Assembly (NCBI GenBank): GCA_045534775.1
Contig: JAZSKI010000073.1
Coordinates: forward strand, 1-25,427
Length of the DNA: 25,427 bases
Direction of reading: 5' to 3'
Source: JAZOTK01 sp045534775
GTDB lineage: Bacteria; Bacillota; Clostridia; RUG12999
The position numbers were made by a program, and so were the translations under genes. Positions 1 to 7,120 of this stretch are shown in pieces; positions within the stretch are counted from its first letter, which is position 1, and the number at the start of each line of letters is the position of its first letter. The notes under the pieces are model-generated. The model was not told the origin of the DNA and did not search any database. It was given only the letters and a program-made list of their open reading frames with translations.

Positions 1-91
1 TATCATATTTGCTTTATTCCAAGTGGCTTTTATATCGGCTCGGTGCTTTATGCGGTCTGTGCATTTTACCTTCGCCTTCTTTTGGGGCTTA
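1..91. repeat. Direct repeat, copy 1 (91 bp)
   Basis: This is the first of three copies of a direct repeat. It begins TATCATATTTGC and ends TTTTGGGGCTTA. It is identical over 91 bases to the copy at 176-266, and the first roughly 67 bases recur at 439-505. It may extend left of the window. No convincing gene crosses it; the short open frames through it have no usable ribosome site. The function is unknown. Confidence 0.9.
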
Positions 92-176
92 AAGTCGGAT
101 CGTAGCCATGTCGGTCTGGGGGCCAAGGAGGTGATAACCCCAGTTGTCTTCCTAAGACCGCTTGGCCTCCGACTTT
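91..176. repeat. Compact palindromic element between two repeat copies
   Basis: A perfect 9-bp outer stem, AAAGTCGGA (91-99) with TCCGACTTT (168-176), closes an 86-base unit lying exactly between repeat copies 1 and 2. Inside are CTGGGG (116-121) with CCCCAG (138-143), GTCTT (146-150) with AAGAC (154-158), GGCCAAG (121-127) with CTTGGCC (161-167), and CGGTCT (112-117) with AGACCG (155-160). The last two pairs cross, so either a branched or a pseudoknotted fold is possible. It lacks a tRNA T-arm. The plus strand also carries AAGGAGGTGAT (125-135), the complement of the 16S rRNA 3' tail. The role is unknown; it could be an inserted small element or a structured RNA. Confidence 0.7.
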
Positions 177-266
177 ATCATATTTGCTTTATTCCAAGTG
201 GCTTTTATATCGGCTCGGTGCTTTATGCGGTCTGTGCATTTTACCTTCGCCTTCTTTTGGGGCTTA
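176..266. repeat. Direct repeat, copy 2 (91 bp)
   Basis: This copy is base-for-base the same as 1-91, at an offset of 175 bases. Its last bases, GGGGCTTA (259-266), are also the start of the inverted end of the block 259-516. Confidence 0.9.
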
Positions 267-516
267 GGGAAAATAGTGCAGAATGGAAAAACTGAGCAAA
301 AGCAAGGCTTGTCTTGCTTTTGGTTACCCGAAGGCGTACATAGGTACGTCGAGAGGCGAAGTTTTTTCATAGCATAAAGCATTATTTTTTTTAGAAATTC
401 GTTTTATAACGAATTTTATCATTAAATTTCAGCAAATTTATCATATTTGCTTTATTCCAAGTGGCTTTTATATCGGCTCAGTGCTTTATGCGGTCTGTGC
501 ATTTTGCCTAAGCCCC
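259..516. mobile_element. Possible MITE-like block with 16-bp inverted ends
   Basis: The left end GGGGCTTAGGGAAAAT (259-274) and the right end ATTTTGCCTAAGCCCC (501-516) are inverted repeats with one mismatch. Between them are two more perfect hairpins: AAAAGCAAG (298-306) with CTTGCTTTT (313-321), and AAATTCGTT (395-403) with AACGAATTT (408-416). The block also contains repeat copy 3. There is no transposase and I see no clear target-site duplication, so calling it a miniature inverted-repeat element is inference. It lies just downstream of the leftward hydrolase gene. Confidence 0.4.
439..505. repeat. Direct repeat, copy 3 (truncated)
   Basis: This matches the first 67 bases of the 91-bp repeat with one change, CGGCTCAGTG for CGGCTCGGTG. 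It diverges after ATTTT, where the inverted CCTAAGCCCC end begins. The part of the repeat reading CTTCGCCTTC is missing. Confidence 0.85.
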
Positions 517-523
517 TTGATTT

Positions 524-1333
524 TTAGATTTTTTTACTCCATAAAACAGCTTGCTTAACCCAATGTGACATACTTTCGTCTGACCAGCCGCTGTTGTCGC
601 AGGCGGTAATGTCATTGGCAAGTGCCACACCGTGCGGACCGTTGGGATAGACGTGAAGCTCATACATAACACCGGCTTCGTTATAGCTGTTTGCCAGATT
701 AAGAGAATTTCTTACATCCACAAGCTCATCAGAGGCGGTGTGCATAATGAAAGCAGGACTGGAGCCTTTATTGACGTGCTTTTCAAGACTTACCATATCA
801 CGCTGAGCGTCGGTGGCATATTCGGTTTTCAGCAAATTGATAATTGACCCTTCGTGGGCAATACTTTTTTCACCGCTGACTACGGGATATATCATCATAA
901 TTCCGTCAGGTCTGTTATAACCGGGTTTAATATCAAGAGTGCGGTTTACTTCTTCGTTATTCCAAAGAATACCGAGACTGCCGGCAAGATGACCTCCTGC
1001 AGAAAAGCCTGCGGCAAAAATCCGATTGGAGTTTACACCGTATTTTTCGTTGTTATCCCTTATGTAAGCCATCGCCCTTGATGCCTGAATAAGCTGGGTG
1101 GGGAATTTTACATTTCCCGAAACGGAATAGTGCAATACAAAAGAGGCAAAGCCGTAGGGCAGAAACGCCATTGCAACAGGCTCGCCTTCGCGGTCGTGGC
1201 ACACACAGCCGTAACCGCCGCCGGGAATAACCAGAAGCCCATCACGAACACAGCCCGCAATCTTATCCGGTGCAAAAACCTCAAGATAAGCATTTTCATC
1301 ATTACTATCAAGGGAAATTTTTTCGTATATCAT
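524..1333 (-). CDS. Alpha/beta-hydrolase (esterase/acetylesterase type)
   Basis: This encodes a 269-residue alpha/beta-hydrolase fold enzyme, probably a cytoplasmic carboxylesterase; no signal peptide is seen. The oxyanion-type loop PGGGY is near residue 40 and the nucleophile elbow GFSAGGH puts Ser at 111. Asp202 (TASDELV) and His234 (NGPHGVAL) are the likely remaining triad members. This order and spacing fit the BD-FAE/Axe-like acetylesterases; the substrate cannot be told. I chose the ATG at 1333 because GCGAAAGGAC lies seven bases upstream. A start eight codons earlier at 1357 lacks such a site. It begins 36 bases after the S41 peptidase stop on the same strand, so the two are probably cotranscribed. 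No obvious terminator follows; the gene runs into the repeat island. Confidence 0.85.
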   Translation of the reverse strand: MIYEKISLDSNDENAYLEVFAPDKIAGCVRDGLLVIPGGGYGCVCHDREGEPVAMAFLPYGFASFVLHYSVSGNVKFPTQLIQASRAMAYIRDNNEKYGVNSNRIFAAGFSAGGHLAGSLGILWNNEEVNRTLDIKPGYNRPDGIMMIYPVVSGEKSIAHEGSIINLLKTEYATDAQRDMVSLEKHVNKGSSPAFIMHTASDELVDVRNSLNLANSYNEAGVMYELHVYPNGPHGVALANDITACDNSGWSDESMSHWVKQAVLWSKKI

Positions 1334-1369
1334 AGCATAAGTCCTTTCGCCCCACAAATGTGGTGCGGA

Positions 1370-2599
1370 TTATTTTATTCTGTTCATAGTCTCGCTCCAG
1401 GCGGTTTTTAGCTGGATGTCCTGGTCCATAGTCAGCTCATCAAAGGAAATATCTTTATATTCCTCAGGAAGAGCTATTTCAATATGGGGAGCGATACCGA
1501 TACCGTGGATACATTCTCCGCAGGGAGTGTAATATCTGGAGCTGGTTAAATAAATTGCGGTTTTACCCTTAGGTGTTGTGATAAAGGGTAAAATTGTCTG
1601 AACTATACCCTTGCCAAAGGTTTTTTCGCCTACCAAAACCGCATCGGTACGGTCACGGAGAGCACCTGCCAGAACCTCGGCGGCACTGGCACTTGACCCG
1701 TTAATCAAAACGGATATGGGAACATCAAGACAGTCGCCTATGGCATTATACTCGGTACGTTTGCCGTTTTTGTTTTCAAAATAGGTGATAAGCCCTTCGG
1801 GGACAACCTCATCTGCAATTTCCTGAAGTGAAGTCAGAACTCCGCCACCGTTGTTTCTTAAATCAAGCACAAGACCGCTTAAGGGGGAGGCGGACTGCAG
1901 GGCAGCAAGATGCTCTTTAAATTCCGTACCCGTATGCATGTCAAAGCTGGTTATACGGATATAACCTATATTATTGGGGAGCATACGCGATTTTACGGTT
2001 TTCAGATAAATCAACTGCCGTATAATGGTAATTTTTTCATCCTCGCCTGTTCTTGCACGCCGCACTACAAGCTCTATTTCCTGACCGACGGTTTTCGTAG
2101 AACCTCGTATGAGACTTACGGCTTCGGAATAATTATCTCCGCTTAGTGCTGTTCCGTTAATGGAAATAATCTTATCGCCTGAGACTATTCCCGCTTCGTA
2201 GGCAGGAGTGTCCTCTATAGGGGCAACAATGGTAAGCAAATTATCAGAAGGGTCAACGGATACGGTTACACCGATACCCGTATATTCACCGCTCATATTG
2301 TTCATAAGCTCTTTAAAAGAGGCTTCGTTGACGAACCAGCTGTACTCGTCATCAAGAGAAGCCAGCATAGCGTGCAAAGCCGCTTCGTACATAGCGCTTG
2401 TATCTACATCTTCGTAGTACAGCTCTTCGATAATTGCACCGGCACGTCTTACGCTATCGGCAGAATAGTCGCTTTTAATTCCGATACCCATCAGAGAAAG
2501 CAACGGCGAGCTGAGAGTAATATATCCCCCGATTATTACAACTGTCGTAGCTATAAAAGTTATAATCGCTGTGAGTATAACAGTTTTTTTATTATTCAA
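1370..2599 (-). CDS. S41 family C-terminal processing peptidase with PDZ domain
   Basis: This is a 409-residue serine peptidase of the CtpA/Tsp family, anchored to the membrane and facing outward. Residues 6-30 form one hydrophobic signal-anchor. A PDZ domain covers about 105-185 (GIVSGDKIISINGT) and the S41 catalytic domain about 205-390. The motif INGSSASAAEVLAGALRD near 299-317 holds the catalytic serine, and TFGKG gives Lys330; the pair forms the Ser-Lys dyad. LDLRNNGGG at 245-253 is also typical. The start codon is TTG, chosen because AAGGA lies nine bases upstream and the frame opens directly into the anchor. Such proteases trim or degrade exported proteins by their C-termini and can take part in cell-wall or sporulation signalling; the target is unknown. 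The hydrolase gene follows in the same direction. Confidence 0.93.
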   Translation of the reverse strand: MNNKKTVILTAIITFIATTVVIIGGYITLSSPLLSLMGIGIKSDYSADSVRRAGAIIEELYYEDVDTSAMYEAALHAMLASLDDEYSWFVNEASFKELMNNMSGEYTGIGVTVSVDPSDNLLTIVAPIEDTPAYEAGIVSGDKIISINGTALSGDNYSEAVSLIRGSTKTVGQEIELVVRRARTGEDEKITIIRQLIYLKTVKSRMLPNNIGYIRITSFDMHTGTEFKEHLAALQSASPLSGLVLDLRNNGGGVLTSLQEIADEVVPEGLITYFENKNGKRTEYNAIGDCLDVPISVLINGSSASAAEVLAGALRDRTDAVLVGEKTFGKGIVQTILPFITTPKGKTAIYLTSSRYYTPCGECIHGIGIAPHIEIALPEEYKDISFDELTMDQDIQLKTAWSETMNRIK

Positions 2600-2746
2600 A
2601 TGTCATCGTCCTTATCTGAAAAAATTTTTGGACTGAGCCGAGGCATATATCAATGCCCCGAGCTTTACGGGTTTGCAGATTTTCTTGCCGTGACTTTAAT
2701 ATGTAGGTGCAGAGGATATAGCTCTACCCTGTACGTCCGATAATAA
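2600..2746 (-). other. Spacer before the S41 peptidase gene
   Basis: These 147 bases lie between two leftward genes. I see a modest hairpin, GAGGCAT with ATGCCCC at about 2640-2659, and the AAGGA ribosome site of the peptidase gene. I see no convincing promoter, terminator or small gene. Confidence 0.4.
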
Positions 2747-2950
2747 TTAGTCCTCTGCAATAAAGTTATTGATTTTTTCAATCAACTCATCACAGTCAAC
2801 GCCGTGTACCTCACAAGCCTGCTCAATGGACTCGCCGCTGGCTGAAGGACAACCCAGGCAATGCATACCTATTTCAAGGAAAAACTGTGCAGTTTCGGGA
2901 TTAATTCTCAAAACGTCCATAATAATTGTGTCTTTTGTTATCTGTGCCAT
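2747..2950 (-). CDS. DUF1858 (redox-disulfide-like) small protein
   Basis: This 67-residue protein matches the DUF1858 family, related to domains found with hybrid-cluster proteins. Family hallmarks are the N-terminal ITKDTIIMDVL, the acidic helix, and the motif GMHCLGCP with a CxxC pair that could be redox-active or bind metal. The biochemical role of the family is not established. I chose the ATG at 2950 (MAQITKD): AGAAAGG is 12 bases upstream, while the ATG three codons earlier is only three bases from it and the TTG further out contains it. A leftward promoter lies at 3015-3044. The S41 peptidase follows after a 147-base gap, so an operon is possible. Confidence 0.85.
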   Translation of the reverse strand: MAQITKDTIIMDVLRINPETAQFFLEIGMHCLGCPSASGESIEQACEVHGVDCDELIEKINNFIAED

Positions 2951-3014
2951 TTTAATCATAAACCTTTCTGTCTGCAAATTTATTACTCTGACCGCAGACC
3001 TGTCATACTTTATT

Positions 3015-3044
3015 ATTATACACCATAATCATATAAAAATGCAA
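3015..3044 (-). promoter_or_regulatory. Sigma-A promoter of the DUF1858 gene
   Basis: Read leftward, the -35 is TTGCAT (3039-3044) and the -10 is TATAAT (3015-3020), with an 18-base spacer. Transcription would begin near 3008, some 58 bases before the DUF1858 start. Confidence 0.75.
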
Positions 3045-3080
3045 TAGTTTTTGAAAATAATTTTCAGAAAGGAAAATTTT

Positions 3081-3689
3081 ATGCAATATGCTTATATTAC
3101 AGTTACCGGAAAAAGAGGGGGTGTTCGGAGCTTCAAATACACCAAAGAGCAGTACGGAAAAGACCTTTTATATATCATAACTACAGGACTGTCGCCCAAA
3201 AGAGTTGCAAAGAAAATCAAAGCGCTTAAAATCGACAGGGTGATTTGCAACATCCCGATTCCGGGAGCAGAGGTCTACAGCGGAGAGAAAATGTATAAAT
3301 ATTTTGCTCCGGGGATTTTCAGACGGCTTTTCAGCAAAAAGCTGATAATTTCCGCCGACAGGACTGAAGATATTTTTTATCTCGTAAACGCTCTTAAAAC
3401 CGAAAAAATCACCTTTGCCGCATACCGCCCGCCCGCCTCTGCGGCGGCAGAGGTGCTTAAAAACACGGGAATACCTCTTATTACAGCGGATTTTGCGGAA
3501 AACTGTACCGTCATAAGCTTCAATGGTATTTTGCCGCCCTGCGGAGACAAGGTAAACATAGCTGATTTTAAAGGAGACCTACCCGTTGACGATATAGAAT
3601 ATAAGTGTCTGAGAATGGAGCTTGGGACGGAGGAATTTAAAAATTATGAAAAAAGGTTGACAAAATCAGATAAATTGTGTACAATATAA
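3081..3689 (+). CDS. Unrecognised 202-residue protein
   Basis: I do not recognise this protein. It is 202 residues, basic in its first half (VTGKRGGVRSFKYTKEQYGKD, KRVAKKIKALKIDR), with no signal peptide or clear membrane segment, so it is probably cytoplasmic. It contains three cysteines well apart (CNIP, PPCGD, KCLRM), but no CxxC pair. The alternating short hydrophobic strands and helices (LLYIITTG, RVICNIPI, KLIISAD, ITFAAYRP, PLITADF) suggest an alpha/beta fold. The start is the ATG at 3081, seven bases after AGAAAGGA; an ATG ten codons earlier has no ribosome site. It sits divergently from the DUF1858 gene and its last codons contain the promoter of the next gene. Confidence 0.75.
   Translation: MQYAYITVTGKRGGVRSFKYTKEQYGKDLLYIITTGLSPKRVAKKIKALKIDRVICNIPIPGAEVYSGEKMYKYFAPGIFRRLFSKKLIISADRTEDIFYLVNALKTEKITFAAYRPPASAAAEVLKNTGIPLITADFAENCTVISFNGILPPCGDKVNIADFKGDLPVDDIEYKCLRMELGTEEFKNYEKRLTKSDKLCTI
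3657..3685 (+). promoter_or_regulatory. Sigma-A promoter for the CNNM/CorC gene
   Basis: TTGACA (3657-3662) and TACAAT (3680-3685) are separated by exactly 17 bases. The promoter lies inside the last codons of the upstream gene. Transcription from about 3692 gives a leader of about 230 bases before the transporter start. Confidence 0.85.
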
Positions 3690-3691
3690 TT

Positions 3692-3915
3692 ATATTATGA
3701 GTAACACTGATTAAATTAAATTTTACAATCATTACGCTACCTGCGGCGTAGGGGTCGATGCCCGCATCGCCCCGAAGCGTGACCGCCATAGCCTGACGGA
3801 AGGGTTGTTTTTTGAGATGATTGAATTAATCGGTGTTTATATGAGGGGTTGGACGGTTTTTTGTTGCGTGAAAGGCCGTTCCGATACCAAAGGTGATGCG
3901 TTACAAGGAGTGTGA
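3692..3915 (+). promoter_or_regulatory. Long structured 5' leader of the CNNM/CorC gene
   Basis: The leader has a long-range stem, AACACTGATTAAATT (3703-3717) with AATTAATCGGTGTT (3824-3837): 14 pairs with one G-U and one bulge. It encloses TACGC (3733-3737) with GCGTA (3746-3750), and the strong hairpin GGGG-T-CGATG (3751-3760) with CATCG-CCCC (3765-3773). A further imperfect hairpin, GGACGG (3851-3856) with CCGTTCC (3877-3883 region), precedes the ribosome site AAGGAG at 3905-3910. I could not match it to the M-box or the yybP-ykoY element by eye. A metal-responsive role is inference from the downstream transporter. Confidence 0.5.
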
Positions 3916-3922
3916 TTTTGGT

Positions 3923-5176
3923 TTGGATACCGGTTCCGTCTTATTATTGATTAGTGTAGTGGTTTTAATAGGCTTGTCGGCGTTTTTCTCCGCAAGCGAA
4001 ACAGCAATATCAAGTATAAGCAGAATAAGAATAAAAGCTATGGCTGAGGATGGCAATAAAAAAGCAGAAAGGGTATTGAAATTATCGGATAATTACGATA
4101 AAACCCTGTCGGCGATTTTGATAGGCAACAACGTAGTTAATATTGCTTCTACTTCAATCAGTACCTATCTGGCTACAAAATGGTGGGGTGCGGGTGGCGT
4201 CGGTATTTCAACAGCGGCAATGACGGTGCTGGTGCTTATATTCGGTGAAGTGCTCCCTAAAAGCAGTGCCAAGGAACACGCTGATGAGTTTGCCCTTGCC
4301 ATAGGAGGAATACTATCGGTCATAGTAACTCTGTTTTCACCTCTTGCGGCAGTATTTTCGGGACTTAAGGGTATTATCGCAAAGCCTGTATCCGAAGGGG
4401 ATAAAAAGCCTTCCATTACTGAAGAAGAGCTTAAATATATTATTGAAGAAATCCAGGACGAGGGCGTGTTGGAGGAACAGGAAAGCGAGCTGGCACAAAG
4501 CGCGCTTGAATTTGATGAAATCAAGGTCAGCGAAATCTTAACGCCTCGCGTTGATATGGTGGCGATAGATTGTAAATCGGATATTGATGAAATCAAAAAA
4601 ACCGTCCTTGAAGAGAAATTCACCCGAATACCCGTATACGAGGAAAATATAGATAATATTATAGGTATTCTCCACGAACGTGAGTTTCTGGCGGCTCTTG
4701 TTTCAGGCAAAAAATTCCAGCTTAAGGATATAATTAACGAGGTTATGTTTATACCCGATAACTTTAAAATATCCAAAACCCTGTCACAGATGCAGAAAAG
4801 TAAAATGCAGATGGCGGTGGTAATTGACCAGTACGGCGGTACTAAGGGTATTGTAACTATGGAGGATATTTTAGAGGAGCTGGTAGGCGAAATCTGGGAC
4901 GAGCACGACGAGGTGCTTCAGCTTATTCAGCCTGTATCGGCTAATATTTACAAGGTTAACGGCACTATGGATATTGACGATTTGGTTGATGAGATTGGCT
5001 ATGAGGGTGAGGAAATCGACAGTATGTATAACTCCGTAGGCGGCTGGGCAACAGAGGTGCTGGGGAAAATCCCGGCGGCAGGCGATAATTTTGTTTATGA
5101 TTGTCTAAAGGTCACCATAGACGAGGTGGAGGATAACAGAGTTTCACAGCTCACCATAGAATATGCAGCAGAATAA
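3923..5176 (+). CDS. CNNM/CorC-HlyC family transporter (DUF21-CBS-CorC)
   Basis: This membrane protein of about 417 residues belongs to the family once called UPF0053 or hemolysin C-like, now tied to magnesium/cobalt efflux and divalent-cation homeostasis. Domains in order: DUF21 with three to four hydrophobic segments (about 5-25, 65-85, 92-112, 125-150) and the conserved SAFFSASETA at 19-28; a CBS pair (about 205-325, TPRVDMVAID and DQYGGTKGIVTMEDILEELVG); and a C-terminal CorC_HlyC domain (about 336-415). The start is uncertain. I prefer TTG at 3923, which gives an N-terminus like other family members and follows AAGGAG by 12 bases. ATG at 3896 would add nine residues but has a poorly placed ribosome site. 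RNase P RNA begins one base after its stop. The substrate ion is not proven. Confidence 0.9.
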   Translation: MDTGSVLLLISVVVLIGLSAFFSASETAISSISRIRIKAMAEDGNKKAERVLKLSDNYDKTLSAILIGNNVVNIASTSISTYLATKWWGAGGVGISTAAMTVLVLIFGEVLPKSSAKEHADEFALAIGGILSVIVTLFSPLAAVFSGLKGIIAKPVSEGDKKPSITEEELKYIIEEIQDEGVLEEQESELAQSALEFDEIKVSEILTPRVDMVAIDCKSDIDEIKKTVLEEKFTRIPVYEENIDNIIGILHEREFLAALVSGKKFQLKDIINEVMFIPDNFKISKTLSQMQKSKMQMAVVIDQYGGTKGIVTMEDILEELVGEIWDEHDEVLQLIQPVSANIYKVNGTMDIDDLVDEIGYEGEEIDSMYNSVGGWATEVLGKIPAAGDNFVYDCLKVTIDEVEDNRVSQLTIEYAAE

Positions 5177-5177
5177 T

Positions 5178-5516
5178 TGAGTATTTCGGACAGTTGCGGG
5201 CATAGAGATATGCATGAGGAAAGTCCGGGCTCCGTAGGGCAGGGTGCCGGGTAACTCCCGGTGGAGGCGACTCTAAGGAAAGTGCAACAGAGATATACCG
5301 CCGCATTTATGCGGTAAGGGTGGAAAGGCGAGGTAAGAGCTCACCACCCTTTCAGGTAACTGTTACGGTATGTAAACCCCATCCGGAGCAACATCACATA
5401 AGGGGAGCTAAGTTTGCCCGACTTTCCCCGAGGTAGATGGCTTGAGCCGTTCAGAGATGTTCGGCCTAGATAGATAACTGTCTGAAAAACAGAACCCGGC
5501 TTACAGGAATACTCAA
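5178..5516 (+). ncRNA. rnpB: RNase P RNA (bacterial type A)
   Basis: This is the catalytic RNA of ribonuclease P, which matures the 5' end of tRNAs. The conserved GAGGAAAGTCCGGGCTC near the 5' end and ACAGAACCCGGCTTACAG near the 3' end are both present, along with the core AGATAGATAACTGTCTG. Outer helix P1 is perfect: TTGAGTATT (5178-5186) with AATACTCAA (5508-5516). A run of six or more T follows P1 and may serve in termination. The RNA begins only one base after the transporter stop codon. I see no good promoter in the last 80 bases of that gene, so it may be processed from a longer transcript. Confidence 0.96.
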
Positions 5517-5532
5517 TTTTTTATAAAATCTC

Positions 5533-5567
5533 ACAGCAAGAACGGACAAAAGCTCTGTTCTTGCTGT
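5533..5567 (+). terminator. Strong hairpin between rnpB and mrp
   Basis: ACAGCAAGAACGGA and TCTGTTCTTGCTGT form a 14-bp stem with one G-U pair and a CAAAAGC loop. No T tract follows (AAATACTATATTG), so it is a weak candidate for an intrinsic terminator. It may instead protect the rnpB 3' end or lie in the mrp leader. Confidence 0.45.
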
Positions 5568-5595
5568 AAATACTATATTGAAAGGATGAAGACAA

Positions 5596-6417
5596 ATGGC
5601 AGATTGCAGCAGCTGCGCTAATGCAGAAAACTGCTCCGGAACTTGCAACGAAATTCAAAAGGACAAGCTCCACGAGCTTTCAAACGTAAAAAAGGTTATA
5701 GGTGTAATGAGCGGCAAGGGCGGCGTAGGTAAATCCTCCGTAACGGCTATGCTTGCTGTTCTTATGAGCAGAAAAGGCTATAAAACAGCTATTCTGGACG
5801 CGGATATTTTAGGCCCTTCAATTCCTAAAATGTTCGGTATAACACCGGGCGTTAAAGGTATGGATAACGGAATTTTTCCGAAAACCACTCATAACGATAT
5901 TCAGGTTATATCGGTGAATATGCTTCTTGAAAATCCCGAAGACCCTGTTGTATGGCGTGGTGTTATGGTATCAAATATTGTACGTCAGTTCTGGACAGAC
6001 GTAATCTGGAAGGATGTAGATTATCTCTTTATAGATATGCCTCCGGGAACAGGCGATGTACCTCTTACGGTGTATCAGTCAATCCCCGTTGATGGCGTGG
6101 TTATTGTAACCTCACCCCAGGATTTGGTCAAGGATATTGTGAAAAAATCTTATACTATGACAAAGATGATGGATATACCTATCGTAGGCTTGGTTGAAAA
6201 CTACAGCTATGCTCTTTGTCCCGACTGCGGAAAGAAAATAGAGCTGTTCGGTAGCGGTAAAACCGAAGAAGTCGCTAAGGAATACGGAGTTCCGCTTCTT
6301 GCGAAAATGCCTGTAGACAGTAGCATTGCAAGGCTTTCCGATGCAGGGGAAATGGATAAGATTAACGTAGACTATCTTGATGCCGCGGCTATGCAGCTTG
6401 AGATGCTTATTAAATAA
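5596..6417 (+). CDS. mrp: Mrp/NBP35-type iron-sulfur carrier P-loop ATPase
   Basis: This 273-residue cytoplasmic P-loop ATPase belongs to the Mrp/ApbC/NBP35 group, which carries and hands over Fe-S clusters. The deviant Walker A GKGGVGKS is at residues 40-47. The N-terminus has four cysteines in 14 residues (C4, C7, C13, C17), typical of the Nbp35-like subset that binds a cluster there. A second pair, CPDCGKK, lies near residue 210. LFIDMPPGTGDVPLT is the family signature around the switch region. AAAGGATG precedes the ATG at 5596. The next gene starts two bases after its stop, so the two are almost certainly coupled. Fe-S delivery fits an anaerobe with nth, PFL activase and similar enzymes. 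Confidence 0.93.
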   Translation: MADCSSCANAENCSGTCNEIQKDKLHELSNVKKVIGVMSGKGGVGKSSVTAMLAVLMSRKGYKTAILDADILGPSIPKMFGITPGVKGMDNGIFPKTTHNDIQVISVNMLLENPEDPVVWRGVMVSNIVRQFWTDVIWKDVDYLFIDMPPGTGDVPLTVYQSIPVDGVVIVTSPQDLVKDIVKKSYTMTKMMDIPIVGLVENYSYALCPDCGKKIELFGSGKTEEVAKEYGVPLLAKMPVDSSIARLSDAGEMDKINVDYLDAAAMQLEMLIK

Positions 6418-6419
6418 TT

Positions 6420-6923
6420 ATGCTTCACATATATACGGGAGACGGTAAAGGAAAAACGACAGCGGCGTGCGGTCTTGCGGTTAGGTGCTGCGGTTGCGGG
6501 AAAAGGGTGCTGCTTGTGCAGCTTCTGAAAAACGGCAAAAGCGGTGAAGTTGCACAGCTTGAAGCTTTGGGAGTTAAGGTTTTGAGCCGATATCCCTTCA
6601 AAAAGTTTTTATGGAATATGACAGATAAGGAAAAGGCTGAGGTGAAAGCTCTTTGCAGAGAGCTTTTCGCCGAGCTGACAAGGCAGACAGATAATTTTGA
6701 TGTCGTTGTTATAGATGAAATGTTCGGCGCTTTATCGGAAAATATCCTTGAGAAGGAAGAGGTTATTTCCTATATAAAAAGCAACGCGGACAAAGAGATT
6801 ATCCTGACAGGCAGAAATGCCCCCACGGAGATAATGGAAATTGCAGACTATATATCAGAAATTAAATGTATCAGACATCCTATGGAAAAGGGAACGGGAC
6901 CGAGAAAAGGAATAGAGTATTAG
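6420..6923 (+). CDS. cobO: CobO/BtuR-type cob(I)yrinic acid a,c-diamide adenosyltransferase
   Basis: This 167-residue protein starts with YTGDGKGKTTAACGLAVR, the P-loop of the CobA/CobO/BtuR corrinoid adenosyltransferases; these move the adenosyl group of ATP onto reduced cobalt in corrinoids. VVVIDEMFGAL at about 97-107 is the Walker B-like region, and LTGRNAP near 136 is also typical. It ends with KGTGPRKGIEY, close to family C-termini. It is slightly shorter than the E. coli protein, which has an N-terminal extension. The start two bases after the mrp stop suggests translational coupling. No other cobalamin genes lie in the window, so it may serve corrinoid salvage. The exact corrinoid substrate is not determined by sequence. 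Confidence 0.88.
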   Translation: MLHIYTGDGKGKTTAACGLAVRCCGCGKRVLLVQLLKNGKSGEVAQLEALGVKVLSRYPFKKFLWNMTDKEKAEVKALCRELFAELTRQTDNFDVVVIDEMFGALSENILEKEEVISYIKSNADKEIILTGRNAPTEIMEIADYISEIKCIRHPMEKGTGPRKGIEY

Positions 6924-7026
6924 TCTGAAACGGTAACGAGCTTAGGCATTATTAAGTATCCGTCACAAATTATATACCCACTTTTCGTAAATTTTTCACA
7001 ATTTGTAAAAAATATTGTTAAAAGTA

Positions 7027-7055
7027 TTGACAAAAAAAACAGATTGTGGTATAAT
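7027..7055 (+). promoter_or_regulatory. Sigma-A promoter of the rpmG-secE-nusG-L11-L1 operon
   Basis: TTGACA (7027-7032) and TATAAT (7050-7055) with a 17-base spacer match consensus fully, as expected for a strongly expressed ribosomal operon. The -35 is flanked by A/T-rich bases that could act as an UP element. Transcription would begin near 7062. Confidence 0.92.
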
Positions 7056-7120
7056 GATAGTTACCTAAGTGGGTTCTTTTTTTTTGCACATAAAACACGA
7101 ATATACAGGAGGAAACGAAA

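Noticed and set aside
91..176. tRNA or tRNA-like gene
   Set aside because: The outer stem and length are suggestive, but there is no GGTTCGAATCC-type T arm and no convincing anticodon arm on either strand.
23..382. Small proteins encoded within the repeat copies
   Set aside because: The frames run through repeat and palindrome sequence, end in the palindrome or shortly after, and have no ribosome sites.
1..510. CRISPR-like array
   Set aside because: There are only three copies of a long (67-91 bp) repeat with inserts of different length, one itself palindromic, and no cas genes. This does not fit CRISPR.
4165..4776. 203-residue leftward frame opposite the CNNM/CorC gene
   Set aside because: It is serine/isoleucine-rich without domain features and is a shadow of the strongly supported plus-strand gene.
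7062..7090. Terminator at the T run before rpmG
   Set aside because: The T run (7077-7084) has no stem before it and lies in the rpmG leader, downstream of the promoter.
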